This document shows, in pieces, positions 42,158 through 49,934 of a stretch of 64,000 bases of DNA. The stretch comes from JALSHZ01 sp964614535 (lineage in GTDB: Bacteria; Pseudomonadota; Gammaproteobacteria; UWMA-0217), in contig CAZTOZ010000017.1 of the NCBI GenBank assembly GCA_964614535.1, positions 1 to 64,000 on the forward strand, read 5' to 3'. The number at the start of each line of letters is the position of its first letter. Position 1 is the first letter of the stretch. A program made the position numbers and the translations under genes. The notes beneath the pieces are model-generated. The model saw only the letters and a program-made list of their open reading frames with translations, made no database searches and was not told the origin of the DNA.

Positions 42158-43687
42158 GTGAACGCGATACAACCCCGAATGCAAATGTCTGAGGCCGTCG
42201 AGGACGGTGGCCTCCAGCCACTGGAGAAGATTGCCGCGCTGCTGATGCGGCTGAACCGATACGACACCCGATATTGCCACTGGAAGACCAATCTCGATCT
42301 CGACAAGGCGCTTCGCGGCATCGACGACCTCGACCTGCTGGTGGCGGAGGCTGATTTTCCGACCTTCAACATTGCCCTGCTGCAAGAGGGTTTCGTCGAG
42401 GCCGAAAGCATCACCAGCCGCTATCAACCCGGGATCTACCATTTTCTCGGCAACGACATGGCGACCGGGCGGCTGATCAATGCCCACCTCCATCTCCACA
42501 GCATGACCGGCGACCATTTCCTCAAGTCGTGGGTGCTGCCATTCGACGAGATGCTGCTACAAGACACCCGGCGCATGGCCGGCATGCCGGTGCCATCCCC
42601 AGAGGCGGAACTGATCATCTACGTCGTTCGCAGCATGATCAAGTACGCCTCCCTGTTCGACTTTCTGCTGAAGGTCAGATCAGGCCCGGCCTCGACCGCC
42701 GAACACGATCATCTCACCGAGCAGGCCGATCTCGACCGGGTCAGGCGGCTGCTGGCACGCCATCTGCCGGAAATCGACACCAAGCGCTTCTTGGAGGCAC
42801 TGGCGCTGCTCGGCAACGAAGAGGGGTTGTCGAGGAAAGTGCTGCTGGGCCGCGACTTCAAGCGCCGGCTGAAAAAATACCGGCGCTACAGCGCGCCGGT
42901 GCAAACCGCCATCACCGCCCAGGCCGTTGCCCGGATGGCGTGGAACCGGCTGATCCACCGCCACAAACACATGAGGCTGCGCAATGGCGGCAAGATCATC
43001 GCACTGGTGGGCCCACAGGCCACCGGCAAGTCGACGATTGCCGCCGAGCTGAAGAAATGGCTGGGCGTGGAGCTCGCGGTCATCAGCATCCATGCCGGCA
43101 AACCACCCCGGACGGCGCTGACGCTGCTGCCCTCGCTGGCCATTCCGCTGGCGCGCCGGCTGATGCCCGGAAAGGCGACGGTGAAGATTGAAAAGGACGC
43201 CATCGACAACGACAGCCGACATTTCCCGCTGATCTTCATCATTCGCAAGGTAATGCTCGCCTGGGACCGGCGCGCGTTGTTGCGAAAGGTGTGGCGCCAG
43301 GCACGCAACGGCAAGGTCGTGATCTCGGATCGTTATCCATCCGACCTGGTCGGCGCCATCGATGGCGCGACTTTTCGCGACGAGGCCATCGCCGCGGAAC
43401 AATCGGCGCTGAAGAAGTGGCTGATGCGTCTGGAGCGGAAACTCTATACCGACGTCTGCCCTCCCGATCTCGTGCTGGAGCTGACCGTCTCGACGGAAAA
43501 GGCCATCGAGCGCAATCTCAAACGCAACAAGAAAGGGCCAAAACAGACAACCGACTACGTCCGCCTGCGCCACTCGATGAAATACAAGCCCGTCTTCGAT
43601 CACTGCCCGGTGGTGAAGATATCCACCGACGACGATTTCGAACAGATGATGCTGCGAATAAAAGATATCGTCTGGTCGGTGCTTTGA
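42158..43687 (+). CDS. Nucleotidyltransferase-like plus thymidylate-kinase-like fusion
   Basis: This protein of about 509 residues has two parts. The N-terminal region contains HWKTNLDLDKALRGIDDLDL near residue 40-58, resembling nucleotidyltransferase-fold proteins with a D-x-D. The C-terminal region is a P-loop kinase with Walker A ALVGPQATGKST (about 285-293) and VVISDRYPSD (about 387), as in thymidylate-kinase-like enzymes, and a Lys/Arg-rich lid (RNLKRNKKGPK). The GTG at 42158 was chosen for the AGGAGA five bases upstream. Neither the substrate nor the reaction can be read from sequence. Its place between a GT4 and a kinase-fold-like protein suggests phosphorylation in glycan synthesis rather than DNA precursor metabolism. 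Confidence 0.75.
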   Translation: MNAIQPRMQMSEAVEDGGLQPLEKIAALLMRLNRYDTRYCHWKTNLDLDKALRGIDDLDLLVAEADFPTFNIALLQEGFVEAESITSRYQPGIYHFLGNDMATGRLINAHLHLHSMTGDHFLKSWVLPFDEMLLQDTRRMAGMPVPSPEAELIIYVVRSMIKYASLFDFLLKVRSGPASTAEHDHLTEQADLDRVRRLLARHLPEIDTKRFLEALALLGNEEGLSRKVLLGRDFKRRLKKYRRYSAPVQTAITAQAVARMAWNRLIHRHKHMRLRNGGKIIALVGPQATGKSTIAAELKKWLGVELAVISIHAGKPPRTALTLLPSLAIPLARRLMPGKATVKIEKDAIDNDSRHFPLIFIIRKVMLAWDRRALLRKVWRQARNGKVVISDRYPSDLVGAIDGATFRDEAIAAEQSALKKWLMRLERKLYTDVCPPDLVLELTVSTEKAIERNLKRNKKGPKQTTDYVRLRHSMKYKPVFDHCPVVKISTDDDFEQMMLRIKDIVWSVL

Positions 43688-43722
43688 AGCCGGCCGGAAT
43701 CGACAAAAGAAGCAGAGACGAC

Positions 43723-44727
43723 ATGAACCCAATGGCGTTCAGAAAATCACCACCGGCCGACACGCCGAAACATCCGACACGGCCCCCTATCCGCTTGGCG
43801 CCGCTGCGCATCGAGCCGGGTGCACGCTATGCACTGAAACGGGATTCGACCGAAGCCGTCGTCCAACCGCGGCAGGTGACGCAACGCAACTGGTCGCGCG
43901 TCGGTGATGGTGTATTTCAGGCCAATGGCGAATCACCACACGACTGCTTCATCAAACAGTACATCGACCGTGGCGGCGCGACCCATCCCGACCATCTGCG
44001 CTTCGAATACGAGGGCGCCCGGGTCGCCAGCGCCATCCTCGGCGATATCGTCAAGGTGCCGACCATTCTGTGCAGCGACGACACACACCTGATCAACGTC
44101 TTCGAGCACCATGCACTGATCACCGTGGACGAGCTGCTGCGGGAAGACGAGAAACGGTTCTGGCGCTTTTTTCCGCTGTTGCTGGAACGCTACAACGACA
44201 TTCTCCAGGCCATGCTCGATGGCGCCACCCAACCCATTGCCGAGACACTGCCCGAAAAGTCCCGCCCCTATTCCAGCCAGGGCAGCGCCATCAATTTCAA
44301 GGGGTTCGAGGTGCGCAACACCGGCTATGCATTGCCCCTCGATGCCGACGATCTTCGCCGATCCCCGACAGCCCTGCCACCGGTGGTGATGTTCGATTTC
44401 GTTCGCCCCTATCTCGCCCCCGTCGAAGAGGCCGGCGCCAAGCTGCTGGTCTCTATCGGCCTGCTCAACTGGGGCAAGCCGCTATCACGTTTCATCCAGG
44501 GCCCGGACATGGAGATGCTCGATATGGCGTTCCACTACGTCGGGCGATGGACCCACCTCGCGGCAATGGAGGCGGAACTGGCCATTCAGAGCGGTTTTCG
44601 CTTTGCGACGGTCAAAGGAGCGAGCCGCTCCGAGACCGGGCTGAAAAAAGCGGGCCTCAACCTCATTGGCCGCCATTACATGCGCAAATTGGAACAGTGG
44701 ACACAACGCCGGTTTGCCGGCCATTGA
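43723..44727 (+). CDS. Unrecognised protein with kinase-fold-like features
   Basis: This 334-residue soluble protein matches no family I can name. Its order of motifs recalls protein-kinase-like folds: CFIKQYID (Lys at about 78), RFEYEGARVAS (Glu at about 97), INVFEHHALITVDELLR as a hinge, SQGSAINFKGFEVRNTGY as a possible catalytic-loop equivalent and VVMFDFVRPY (Asp at about 225) as a metal site. The usual HGD/HxD is absent. The gene starts 35 bp after the kinase fusion and is probably co-transcribed. An LPS- or glycan-kinase role like that of WaaP or WbdD is conceivable but unproven. Confidence 0.55.
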   Translation: MNPMAFRKSPPADTPKHPTRPPIRLAPLRIEPGARYALKRDSTEAVVQPRQVTQRNWSRVGDGVFQANGESPHDCFIKQYIDRGGATHPDHLRFEYEGARVASAILGDIVKVPTILCSDDTHLINVFEHHALITVDELLREDEKRFWRFFPLLLERYNDILQAMLDGATQPIAETLPEKSRPYSSQGSAINFKGFEVRNTGYALPLDADDLRRSPTALPPVVMFDFVRPYLAPVEEAGAKLLVSIGLLNWGKPLSRFIQGPDMEMLDMAFHYVGRWTHLAAMEAELAIQSGFRFATVKGASRSETGLKKAGLNLIGRHYMRKLEQWTQRRFAGH

Positions 44728-44794
44728 GCGGCGCCGGCCATTTCTCGGGAACCTTCCACGATCGCCCTCGGCCGAGGTCGACATACGCCATCCA

Positions 44795-46777
44795 TCACTC
44801 GTAATCGTATTCGATGTGCAGCAGCGGCGCCGCAGCCGGCTCCCCTTCGAAGGACTCGGCCACCCGCTTGCCACTGCCGGAGACGACGAAGACCATTGCG
44901 CCGCCCCGTTGCCAGCCGGCCTCATCGACCACCTCCTGCAATAGCGGTGACAGATCGGGGGTTTTCTGTGCCGCGCCATGGGCGCTTTTCTTGCGCCAGG
45001 CGGGCGGGCTCCAGACCACCTGGGCACGCGTCAGGGGACGGGAACTGAGGTCGAAAGCCCGTTTGCCGAATTTCTTGGCATAGCCACTGCGTTCGGCCCG
45101 AAGGAACAGCGTGGTATCGCGGGTGTTGACTTCATCCACCTCGAACTGAATCCAGGCGTTGGTCACCGTGGCCCCGGCCGGCAGATCCAGCTTGTTGAAG
45201 CGCAGACCGACGATCTGCTCCTGCCTGTCGTACACCAGCTCCAGGTCACTGCTGTCCCTATAGACACTGCCATCGGCCCGTTCCTCGACATCGTTGGCAC
45301 CGCTGGAGATGCGCCGCTCGATCACCGCGCCACGCACCGGCGGTGGAAACGTCTCACCGTCAGACGGCGGCCCGCTGTCACCGTCACCGCCATCCCCCGT
45401 GCCGGGCGCCTCCTCCTCTCCCTTGACGATGGTGAAGCGATCCCGGACTTCGCCACTGGGCGCAATGAAATAGACGGTCATTTCGTTGTCCACCACGTCG
45501 ACGACCACCGACCCCAGCTCACGCCGTGAGACCGCCATGGCCGGATGGTCGAGACCGCCCCGACTGCTGACACTGGAGGCACTCCCGGTGACCACGTAGA
45601 CGGTACCCGGCCCACTCCGGCGCTTGAAATAGGGGCTGTCCGGCGGCACGCCATCGGCCAGCACGACACCCGCCTTGCGCCCGTTGCCGCCATCGAGAAC
45701 GACCGCCGGCTCATCACCAATCTCACTGGAACGGCCATAGTGTCCATGCAGGAAGAAGGACCGCTCATAGGCGTGGGAATGGCCGGTGAGCACCAGATCG
45801 ACACCATGGGCTTCGAGGATCGGCAGAATCGTCTGCCGCATATAGGTCTCGCGACGGGCGGTGTCGGAATCGTGACTCCCCTTGCTGTAGGGAGAGTGAT
45901 GCCAGGCCGCAATGATCCAGCGGGCACTCTGGTTCGCCAGGTCGCTCTTCAACCATTCGACCATTCGCTCGTCGAACTGCTCGCGCTCGTCGGTGGCAAA
46001 ATAGGAGTCGAGCACGATCACATGAATGTCGCCATGGTCGAATGCATAGTAGGCCTCCGTGTTGGAGGCGGTGCCGCCGGCTTCCCCCCGCGTCGGAAAA
46101 CTGAAGATGTCGTAATAGGGGCCGGTTTGACGGACCGAGTCCGCCGACGCCTCGCGTGACCCCGCCTTGTTGCCGTCGTGGTTCCCAATCGCCGACCACA
46201 GCGGCGTATTGCGCAAATCATCTCGGAACCGATCGAAGACCGATACCTGATACTGGTGATCCAACCCCGCCCTGTAGGCATTGTCGCCGAGCAGCAGCAT
46301 CATGTCGGCACGCCGGCCGCCGGACCAGGCCCTAAATCCATCCCGAACCGCCGGGCCATCACTGCCGGACTGCGAACCCGCGTCACCGAGTACCCAGATA
46401 CGCGTCGGCACCGACGTACCCGGCGACGGTGCCGTGAAAAAGAAATAGGCATCTCCCGATGCGATCACCGACGCCGAATCACCGATGGAGTAGTAGTAGC
46501 GTTGTCCTGGTACCAGGCCCTCGAGCTTCACCTCGTGATCGGTCACCCGGCGGCTGTCGCTTACACGCCGATCGAGCGAGGCCGGCGCCGTGCCGAAGGC
46601 AACGACGGCATCGGTCTTCTCCTGCGTCCGCCAGCGGACCACCACCTGACCCGGCCCCGGTTGCTGAAGATACGGCCCCCGAACCAGCGTCGCCGCGCCG
46701 AGATCGGCCGTGAGGGAAAGCAACAGAAGCAGCCAGATCAGCGGCATCGATCGAAGCCAGGCGGTATGGATGAGCAT
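44795..46777 (-). CDS. Secreted purple-acid-phosphatase-like metallophosphoesterase with C-terminal DNRLRE-like domain
   Basis: This 660-residue protein has a signal peptide (about 1-29) and a fibronectin-like N-terminal domain (LVRGPYLQQPGPGQVVVRWRT, in parts) as in purple acid phosphatases. The calcineurin-like domain has all metal motifs: LGDAGS, LLLGDNAY, AIGNHDG, AAWHHSPYS and LTGHSHAYERS. After an acidic Gly-rich linker (about 455-480), the last 170 residues form a beta domain with DVEERADGSVYRDSSDLEL, AWIQFEVDEVNTRDT and FVVSGSGKRVAESFEG. This domain recurs at the N-terminus of the protein encoded at 49935. A CRP-like site lies 44 bp upstream of the ATG. The substrate is unknown. Confidence 0.85.
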   Translation of the reverse strand: MLIHTAWLRSMPLIWLLLLLSLTADLGAATLVRGPYLQQPGPGQVVVRWRTQEKTDAVVAFGTAPASLDRRVSDSRRVTDHEVKLEGLVPGQRYYYSIGDSASVIASGDAYFFFTAPSPGTSVPTRIWVLGDAGSQSGSDGPAVRDGFRAWSGGRRADMMLLLGDNAYRAGLDHQYQVSVFDRFRDDLRNTPLWSAIGNHDGNKAGSREASADSVRQTGPYYDIFSFPTRGEAGGTASNTEAYYAFDHGDIHVIVLDSYFATDEREQFDERMVEWLKSDLANQSARWIIAAWHHSPYSKGSHDSDTARRETYMRQTILPILEAHGVDLVLTGHSHAYERSFFLHGHYGRSSEIGDEPAVVLDGGNGRKAGVVLADGVPPDSPYFKRRSGPGTVYVVTGSASSVSSRGGLDHPAMAVSRRELGSVVVDVVDNEMTVYFIAPSGEVRDRFTIVKGEEEAPGTGDGGDGDSGPPSDGETFPPPVRGAVIERRISSGANDVEERADGSVYRDSSDLELVYDRQEQIVGLRFNKLDLPAGATVTNAWIQFEVDEVNTRDTTLFLRAERSGYAKKFGKRAFDLSSRPLTRAQVVWSPPAWRKKSAHGAAQKTPDLSPLLQEVVDEAGWQRGGAMVFVVSGSGKRVAESFEGEPAAAPLLHIEYDYE

Positions 46778-46820
46778 CGGAGACCCTTGTCGAAAACGAG
46801 ATGGACGGCCTACGGGAAAT

Positions 46821-46836
46821 TGTGACGGCCAGCACA
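46821..46836. promoter_or_regulatory. CRP-like palindrome upstream of the metallophosphoesterase gene
   Basis: TGTGA-CGGCCA-GCACA matches TGTGA-N6-TCACA with one mismatch, 44 bp upstream of the ATG at 46777. Confidence 0.55.
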
Positions 46837-46943
46837 TAACATCTACGACAGCACTTCACCCCGAGAGTTCACGGTGAGGCACGGCCTGTCACATGGGCTT
46901 TGGCACGATGGCACTGCCCGCCAGGCGACGCCGTGGTTGTGGA

Positions 46944-48245
46944 TCAGGCCGAGACGGGGCGCAGGTTGAGCACGGACGATTCGATGCCCATCGACTCGCG
47001 CACGGCGCGGCGCAGCGAAAATCCCCAGAACAGGGTCACGGCGAACACCGCCCAGGCCGCCCCCTCCATGCCGAACCAGCCGGCCAGTACGAGGCTGGAT
47101 ACGACGAGCGCCAGCAACGACCAGGCGAAGACGCGCAGACACTGGCGCTGGTGCCCGGTGGCGCTGAGCAGAATAACCACCGGGCCGATGGCCGCCAGCG
47201 CCACCTGGGACGCCGCCAGAATCAGCATGCTCCGATAGGCCGGGACGAATTCGCTGCCGAACAGCGCCAGAATTTCACGGCCGAACACCACCAGCACCGC
47301 CATGGCCAGCACCGCGCCGGTGAAGGTCACCAGCGTCGCCAGCCGCACCACGCGCTGTATGGCGGCGGTATCGCCAGCCGCATAGAGCCTGGCGACGCGG
47401 GGCATCAACACCGCATTGACGGCGAGGAACCCGAAGGTGATCACCAACGCCACGCGGTAGCCGGCATTGTAGAGCGCCAGCTGATCCGGCGGCAGCAACA
47501 GACCGACGACGGTGATGTCGAGATCGGCGAAGTACTGAGAGAAGAGCGTTACGATCAACAGCGGCATGGCGGTGGCAAACCACTCCCGGTCACGATAGGT
47601 GACCGCCGGCCTGCCCAACACCCCGGCCAGCCGTCTCGCAAAGACCACGAAATGCAGCACCGCCATCCCCAGGATCAACCCGGCATGCAGCAGCATCGCA
47701 CCCCGGGCATCGAGCCGCTCGCCGGCACGCACGACCACCCAGACCAGCAAGAGAAACAGCACCGGTCGCAACAGCATATTGGGCAACATCGCCAGCACGA
47801 ACCAGCCATGGGCCTGGGCGACCCGCTCGTGCATCCGCATCACCCCCAGCAAGGGGACGGCGGCAAAGGCGAGAACGAAGACCTGGCGGCGGTCGGGATC
47901 GAGCCCCAACGGCAGCCACGACACGACAGCGATGCCCAGCAACGCGACCACCAGCCCGACCGCCAGGCTGATGCCGCGACCACGCCGGACGAACCCCCGG
48001 ATCTCCCCCAGACGCCCCTCGTGCTGAGCCTTGCCGACGATACGCATGCTGGCCATCGGAAAACCGAGCCCGACAGCGGTGGAGAGCAGAATCAGCCAAG
48101 AGAAGGCGAAGACATAGACACCCAGCTCATACGCCCCCATCCAGCGCGCCAGCAGAACCTGGGTCAGCAGCACGGTCACGGCACCGCCCATTCGCAGCAG
48201 AAAAACGAACCCGGACCAGCCGAGAAACGATCGTGCCTCTTTCAT
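46944..48245 (-). CDS. Polysaccharide flippase (Wzx/MVF superfamily), copy 2
   Basis: This 433-residue membrane protein has about 12 or more helices. Its N-terminus (VFLLRMGGAVTVLLTQVLLARWMGAYELGVYVFAFSWL, in parts) closely parallels copy 1 at 39251, which indicates paralogy. The ATG at 48245 has GAGGG upstream. It is divergent from the O-antigen ligase gene across 374 bp with a CRP-like site. Two flippases suggest two glycans or two variants in this locus. Confidence 0.9.
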   Translation of the reverse strand: MKEARSFLGWSGFVFLLRMGGAVTVLLTQVLLARWMGAYELGVYVFAFSWLILLSTAVGLGFPMASMRIVGKAQHEGRLGEIRGFVRRGRGISLAVGLVVALLGIAVVSWLPLGLDPDRRQVFVLAFAAVPLLGVMRMHERVAQAHGWFVLAMLPNMLLRPVLFLLLVWVVVRAGERLDARGAMLLHAGLILGMAVLHFVVFARRLAGVLGRPAVTYRDREWFATAMPLLIVTLFSQYFADLDITVVGLLLPPDQLALYNAGYRVALVITFGFLAVNAVLMPRVARLYAAGDTAAIQRVVRLATLVTFTGAVLAMAVLVVFGREILALFGSEFVPAYRSMLILAASQVALAAIGPVVILLSATGHQRQCLRVFAWSLLALVVSSLVLAGWFGMEGAAWAVFAVTLFWGFSLRRAVRESMGIESSVLNLRPVSA

Positions 48246-48619
48246 CGGTTTTCCCTCGCATGACCGCTCCTTCCATCGGGGAGCAAAGACCACCCTCTCC
48301 CTTCAGACCGAGGTTTCCGCCACCGGTTCCCGGCAGCGCCCTGTTGCTCCCAGGCGCAACCGTGATCGTTATCACAATCCCGACCACGCCACGGAACCCT
48401 TGGCTGCCGCTGCGATCCAAGTTTCCGGTGGGTCGCAAGAATTCAACGCCCAGCCAGGCCTTTTTCGACACCGGCAACAGAGATCTTCGATTCTCTGTCG
48501 CCTCGAGTTTTCAACGACATGGAGTCACCGAAAATGGCGGCATACCCCGTATCGCGTGCGGGACGTCGAGAAACCGTGTGTTTTTTCCTCCCCATTCAGA
48601 GCACCAACCCTACTTGCCG
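48246..48619. other. 374-bp divergent regulatory region with no supported gene
   Basis: It separates flippase copy 2 from the ligase/polymerase gene. A frame open through it joins the ligase frame, but lacks a membrane-protein-like composition and a good start, so I read it as untranslated. It contains the CRP-like site at 48361. Confidence 0.5.
48361..48376. promoter_or_regulatory. CRP-like palindrome between flippase copy 2 and the ligase gene
   Basis: CGTGA-TCGTTA-TCACA matches TGTGA-N6-TCACA with one mismatch. It lies 115 bp from the flippase start and about 245 bp from the ligase start and could serve either. Confidence 0.55.
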
Positions 48620-49888
48620 ATGACAGCCATCCACCCACCGATCGCGGAACAGCGGGTCAACGAGGCCCTGCCGGTGGCGCTGACGATTCTGATGATCTCC
48701 AGCGCCTTCGCCGTCTTCGAACCCTCCCCGTTCGACCTGCTCTCGCTGTTGCTGCTGGCCGCGGCGGCCGTTGCCGGGCTGCGCCTGCCACGCCCCGCCA
48801 TGGTACCGTTGGCATTCGCCATTCTGTTCCTGCTGGGCAACCTGCTCGCTTTCGTCGAGGTCAGCGACTTCGCCAAGGCCGCCCGCTATACGGCGATCTC
48901 GGCCTATATGTTCCTGATCTGGATCCTCTTTACCGCGCTGTTCTACCACGATGCGGCGAGACTGTTCGGCACCTTCTGGCGCGCCTATCTCATTGCCGGC
49001 CTGATCAGCGCCATCATTGGCATTGCCGCTTTCATGCACCTGCTGCCCGATGCCGACCTGTTTCTCAAACACGGACGCGCCAAGGGGCTGTTCAAGGACC
49101 CCAACGTCTACGGGCCGTTCCTGGTGCCGGTGGTGCTCTATGCCGCCAACCGGCTGTTCTCCACCGATGGCGCCAAGCGATGGCTCTACGCCTGTGCCCT
49201 CACCATCCTGCTCACCGGCCTGCTGCTGGGCTTCTCCCGCGCCGCCTGGGGCAATCTGGTGGTCGCCACGCTGCTGTTGATGACGATACGGCTGACGGTG
49301 ACCCGCTCACTGCGCCTGCTGGTCGGCTACCTGGTCTCCGGCGGGCTCATCGTCGGCATGCTCGCCATCGGGATCGCCGCATTGCTGCAGCTGCCGTCTG
49401 TGGCACAGATGATGGAGAAACGCGCAACGCTGGTGCAGCCCTACGACGTAGGCGAGACCGGACGCTTCGGTACACAGAAAAGGGCGTTGCTGCTGGGTCT
49501 CGAAAAACCGCTGGGCACGGGGCCGGGTGAAATACGTGACGAGTTCGCCCGTTATCCACACAACGTCTATCTGCTGGTGCTGGTGGAGAACGGTTGGCTG
49601 GGGCTGGCCGGATTCATGGGGTTTCTGTTCAGCCAACTGGCATTGGGGCTCCGCTACCTGAAGACGATATCCCGCCGCCCCGTCGGCAATGCGGTGGACG
49701 ATAGCATTCTCATCATCGTTGCCGTACTACTGACCACCGCGTTACAGAGTCTCTTCATCGACACCCTGCACTGGCGGCATCTGTTCATGCTGCTGGGCGT
49801 GATGACCGGCAGCCTGCTGTGGGCGGTAAAAAGGTCCGGCACCGCCCCGGGGGATCTGGGCGGTGCCGGCCAACACCCATACCGGTAA
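48620..49888 (+). CDS. O-antigen ligase/polymerase family protein (Wzy_C)
   Basis: This 422-residue protein has about 11-12 membrane helices. The large periplasmic loop carries GFSRAAWGNLVVATLLL, RFGTQKRALLLG, GTGPGEIRDEF and PHNVYLLVLVENGWLGLAGF, the Wzy_C signature in which Arg and His act on the undecaprenyl-linked donor. It either polymerises repeat units or ligates glycan to an acceptor; the two cannot be told apart here. The ATG at 48620 lacks a strong ribosome site, so the start is uncertain. Confidence 0.88.
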   Translation: MTAIHPPIAEQRVNEALPVALTILMISSAFAVFEPSPFDLLSLLLLAAAAVAGLRLPRPAMVPLAFAILFLLGNLLAFVEVSDFAKAARYTAISAYMFLIWILFTALFYHDAARLFGTFWRAYLIAGLISAIIGIAAFMHLLPDADLFLKHGRAKGLFKDPNVYGPFLVPVVLYAANRLFSTDGAKRWLYACALTILLTGLLLGFSRAAWGNLVVATLLLMTIRLTVTRSLRLLVGYLVSGGLIVGMLAIGIAALLQLPSVAQMMEKRATLVQPYDVGETGRFGTQKRALLLGLEKPLGTGPGEIRDEFARYPHNVYLLVLVENGWLGLAGFMGFLFSQLALGLRYLKTISRRPVGNAVDDSILIIVAVLLTTALQSLFIDTLHWRHLFMLLGVMTGSLLWAVKRSGTAPGDLGGAGQHPYR

Positions 49889-49934
49889 CGGGCCGGAACA
49901 TTGCTACGGCGCCTTGCCCCGCATCGACCAGCGC

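Noticed and set aside
46872..46895. GTGA...TCAC pair near the metallophosphoesterase and flippase genes
   Set aside because: The spacing between half-sites is far longer than six bases, so it does not fit a CRP site.
48233..48619. N-terminal extension of the ligase/polymerase frame
   Set aside because: The extra 129 residues are Pro/Ser/Arg-rich without a membrane segment, the region contains a CRP-like site, and family homology begins after 48620.
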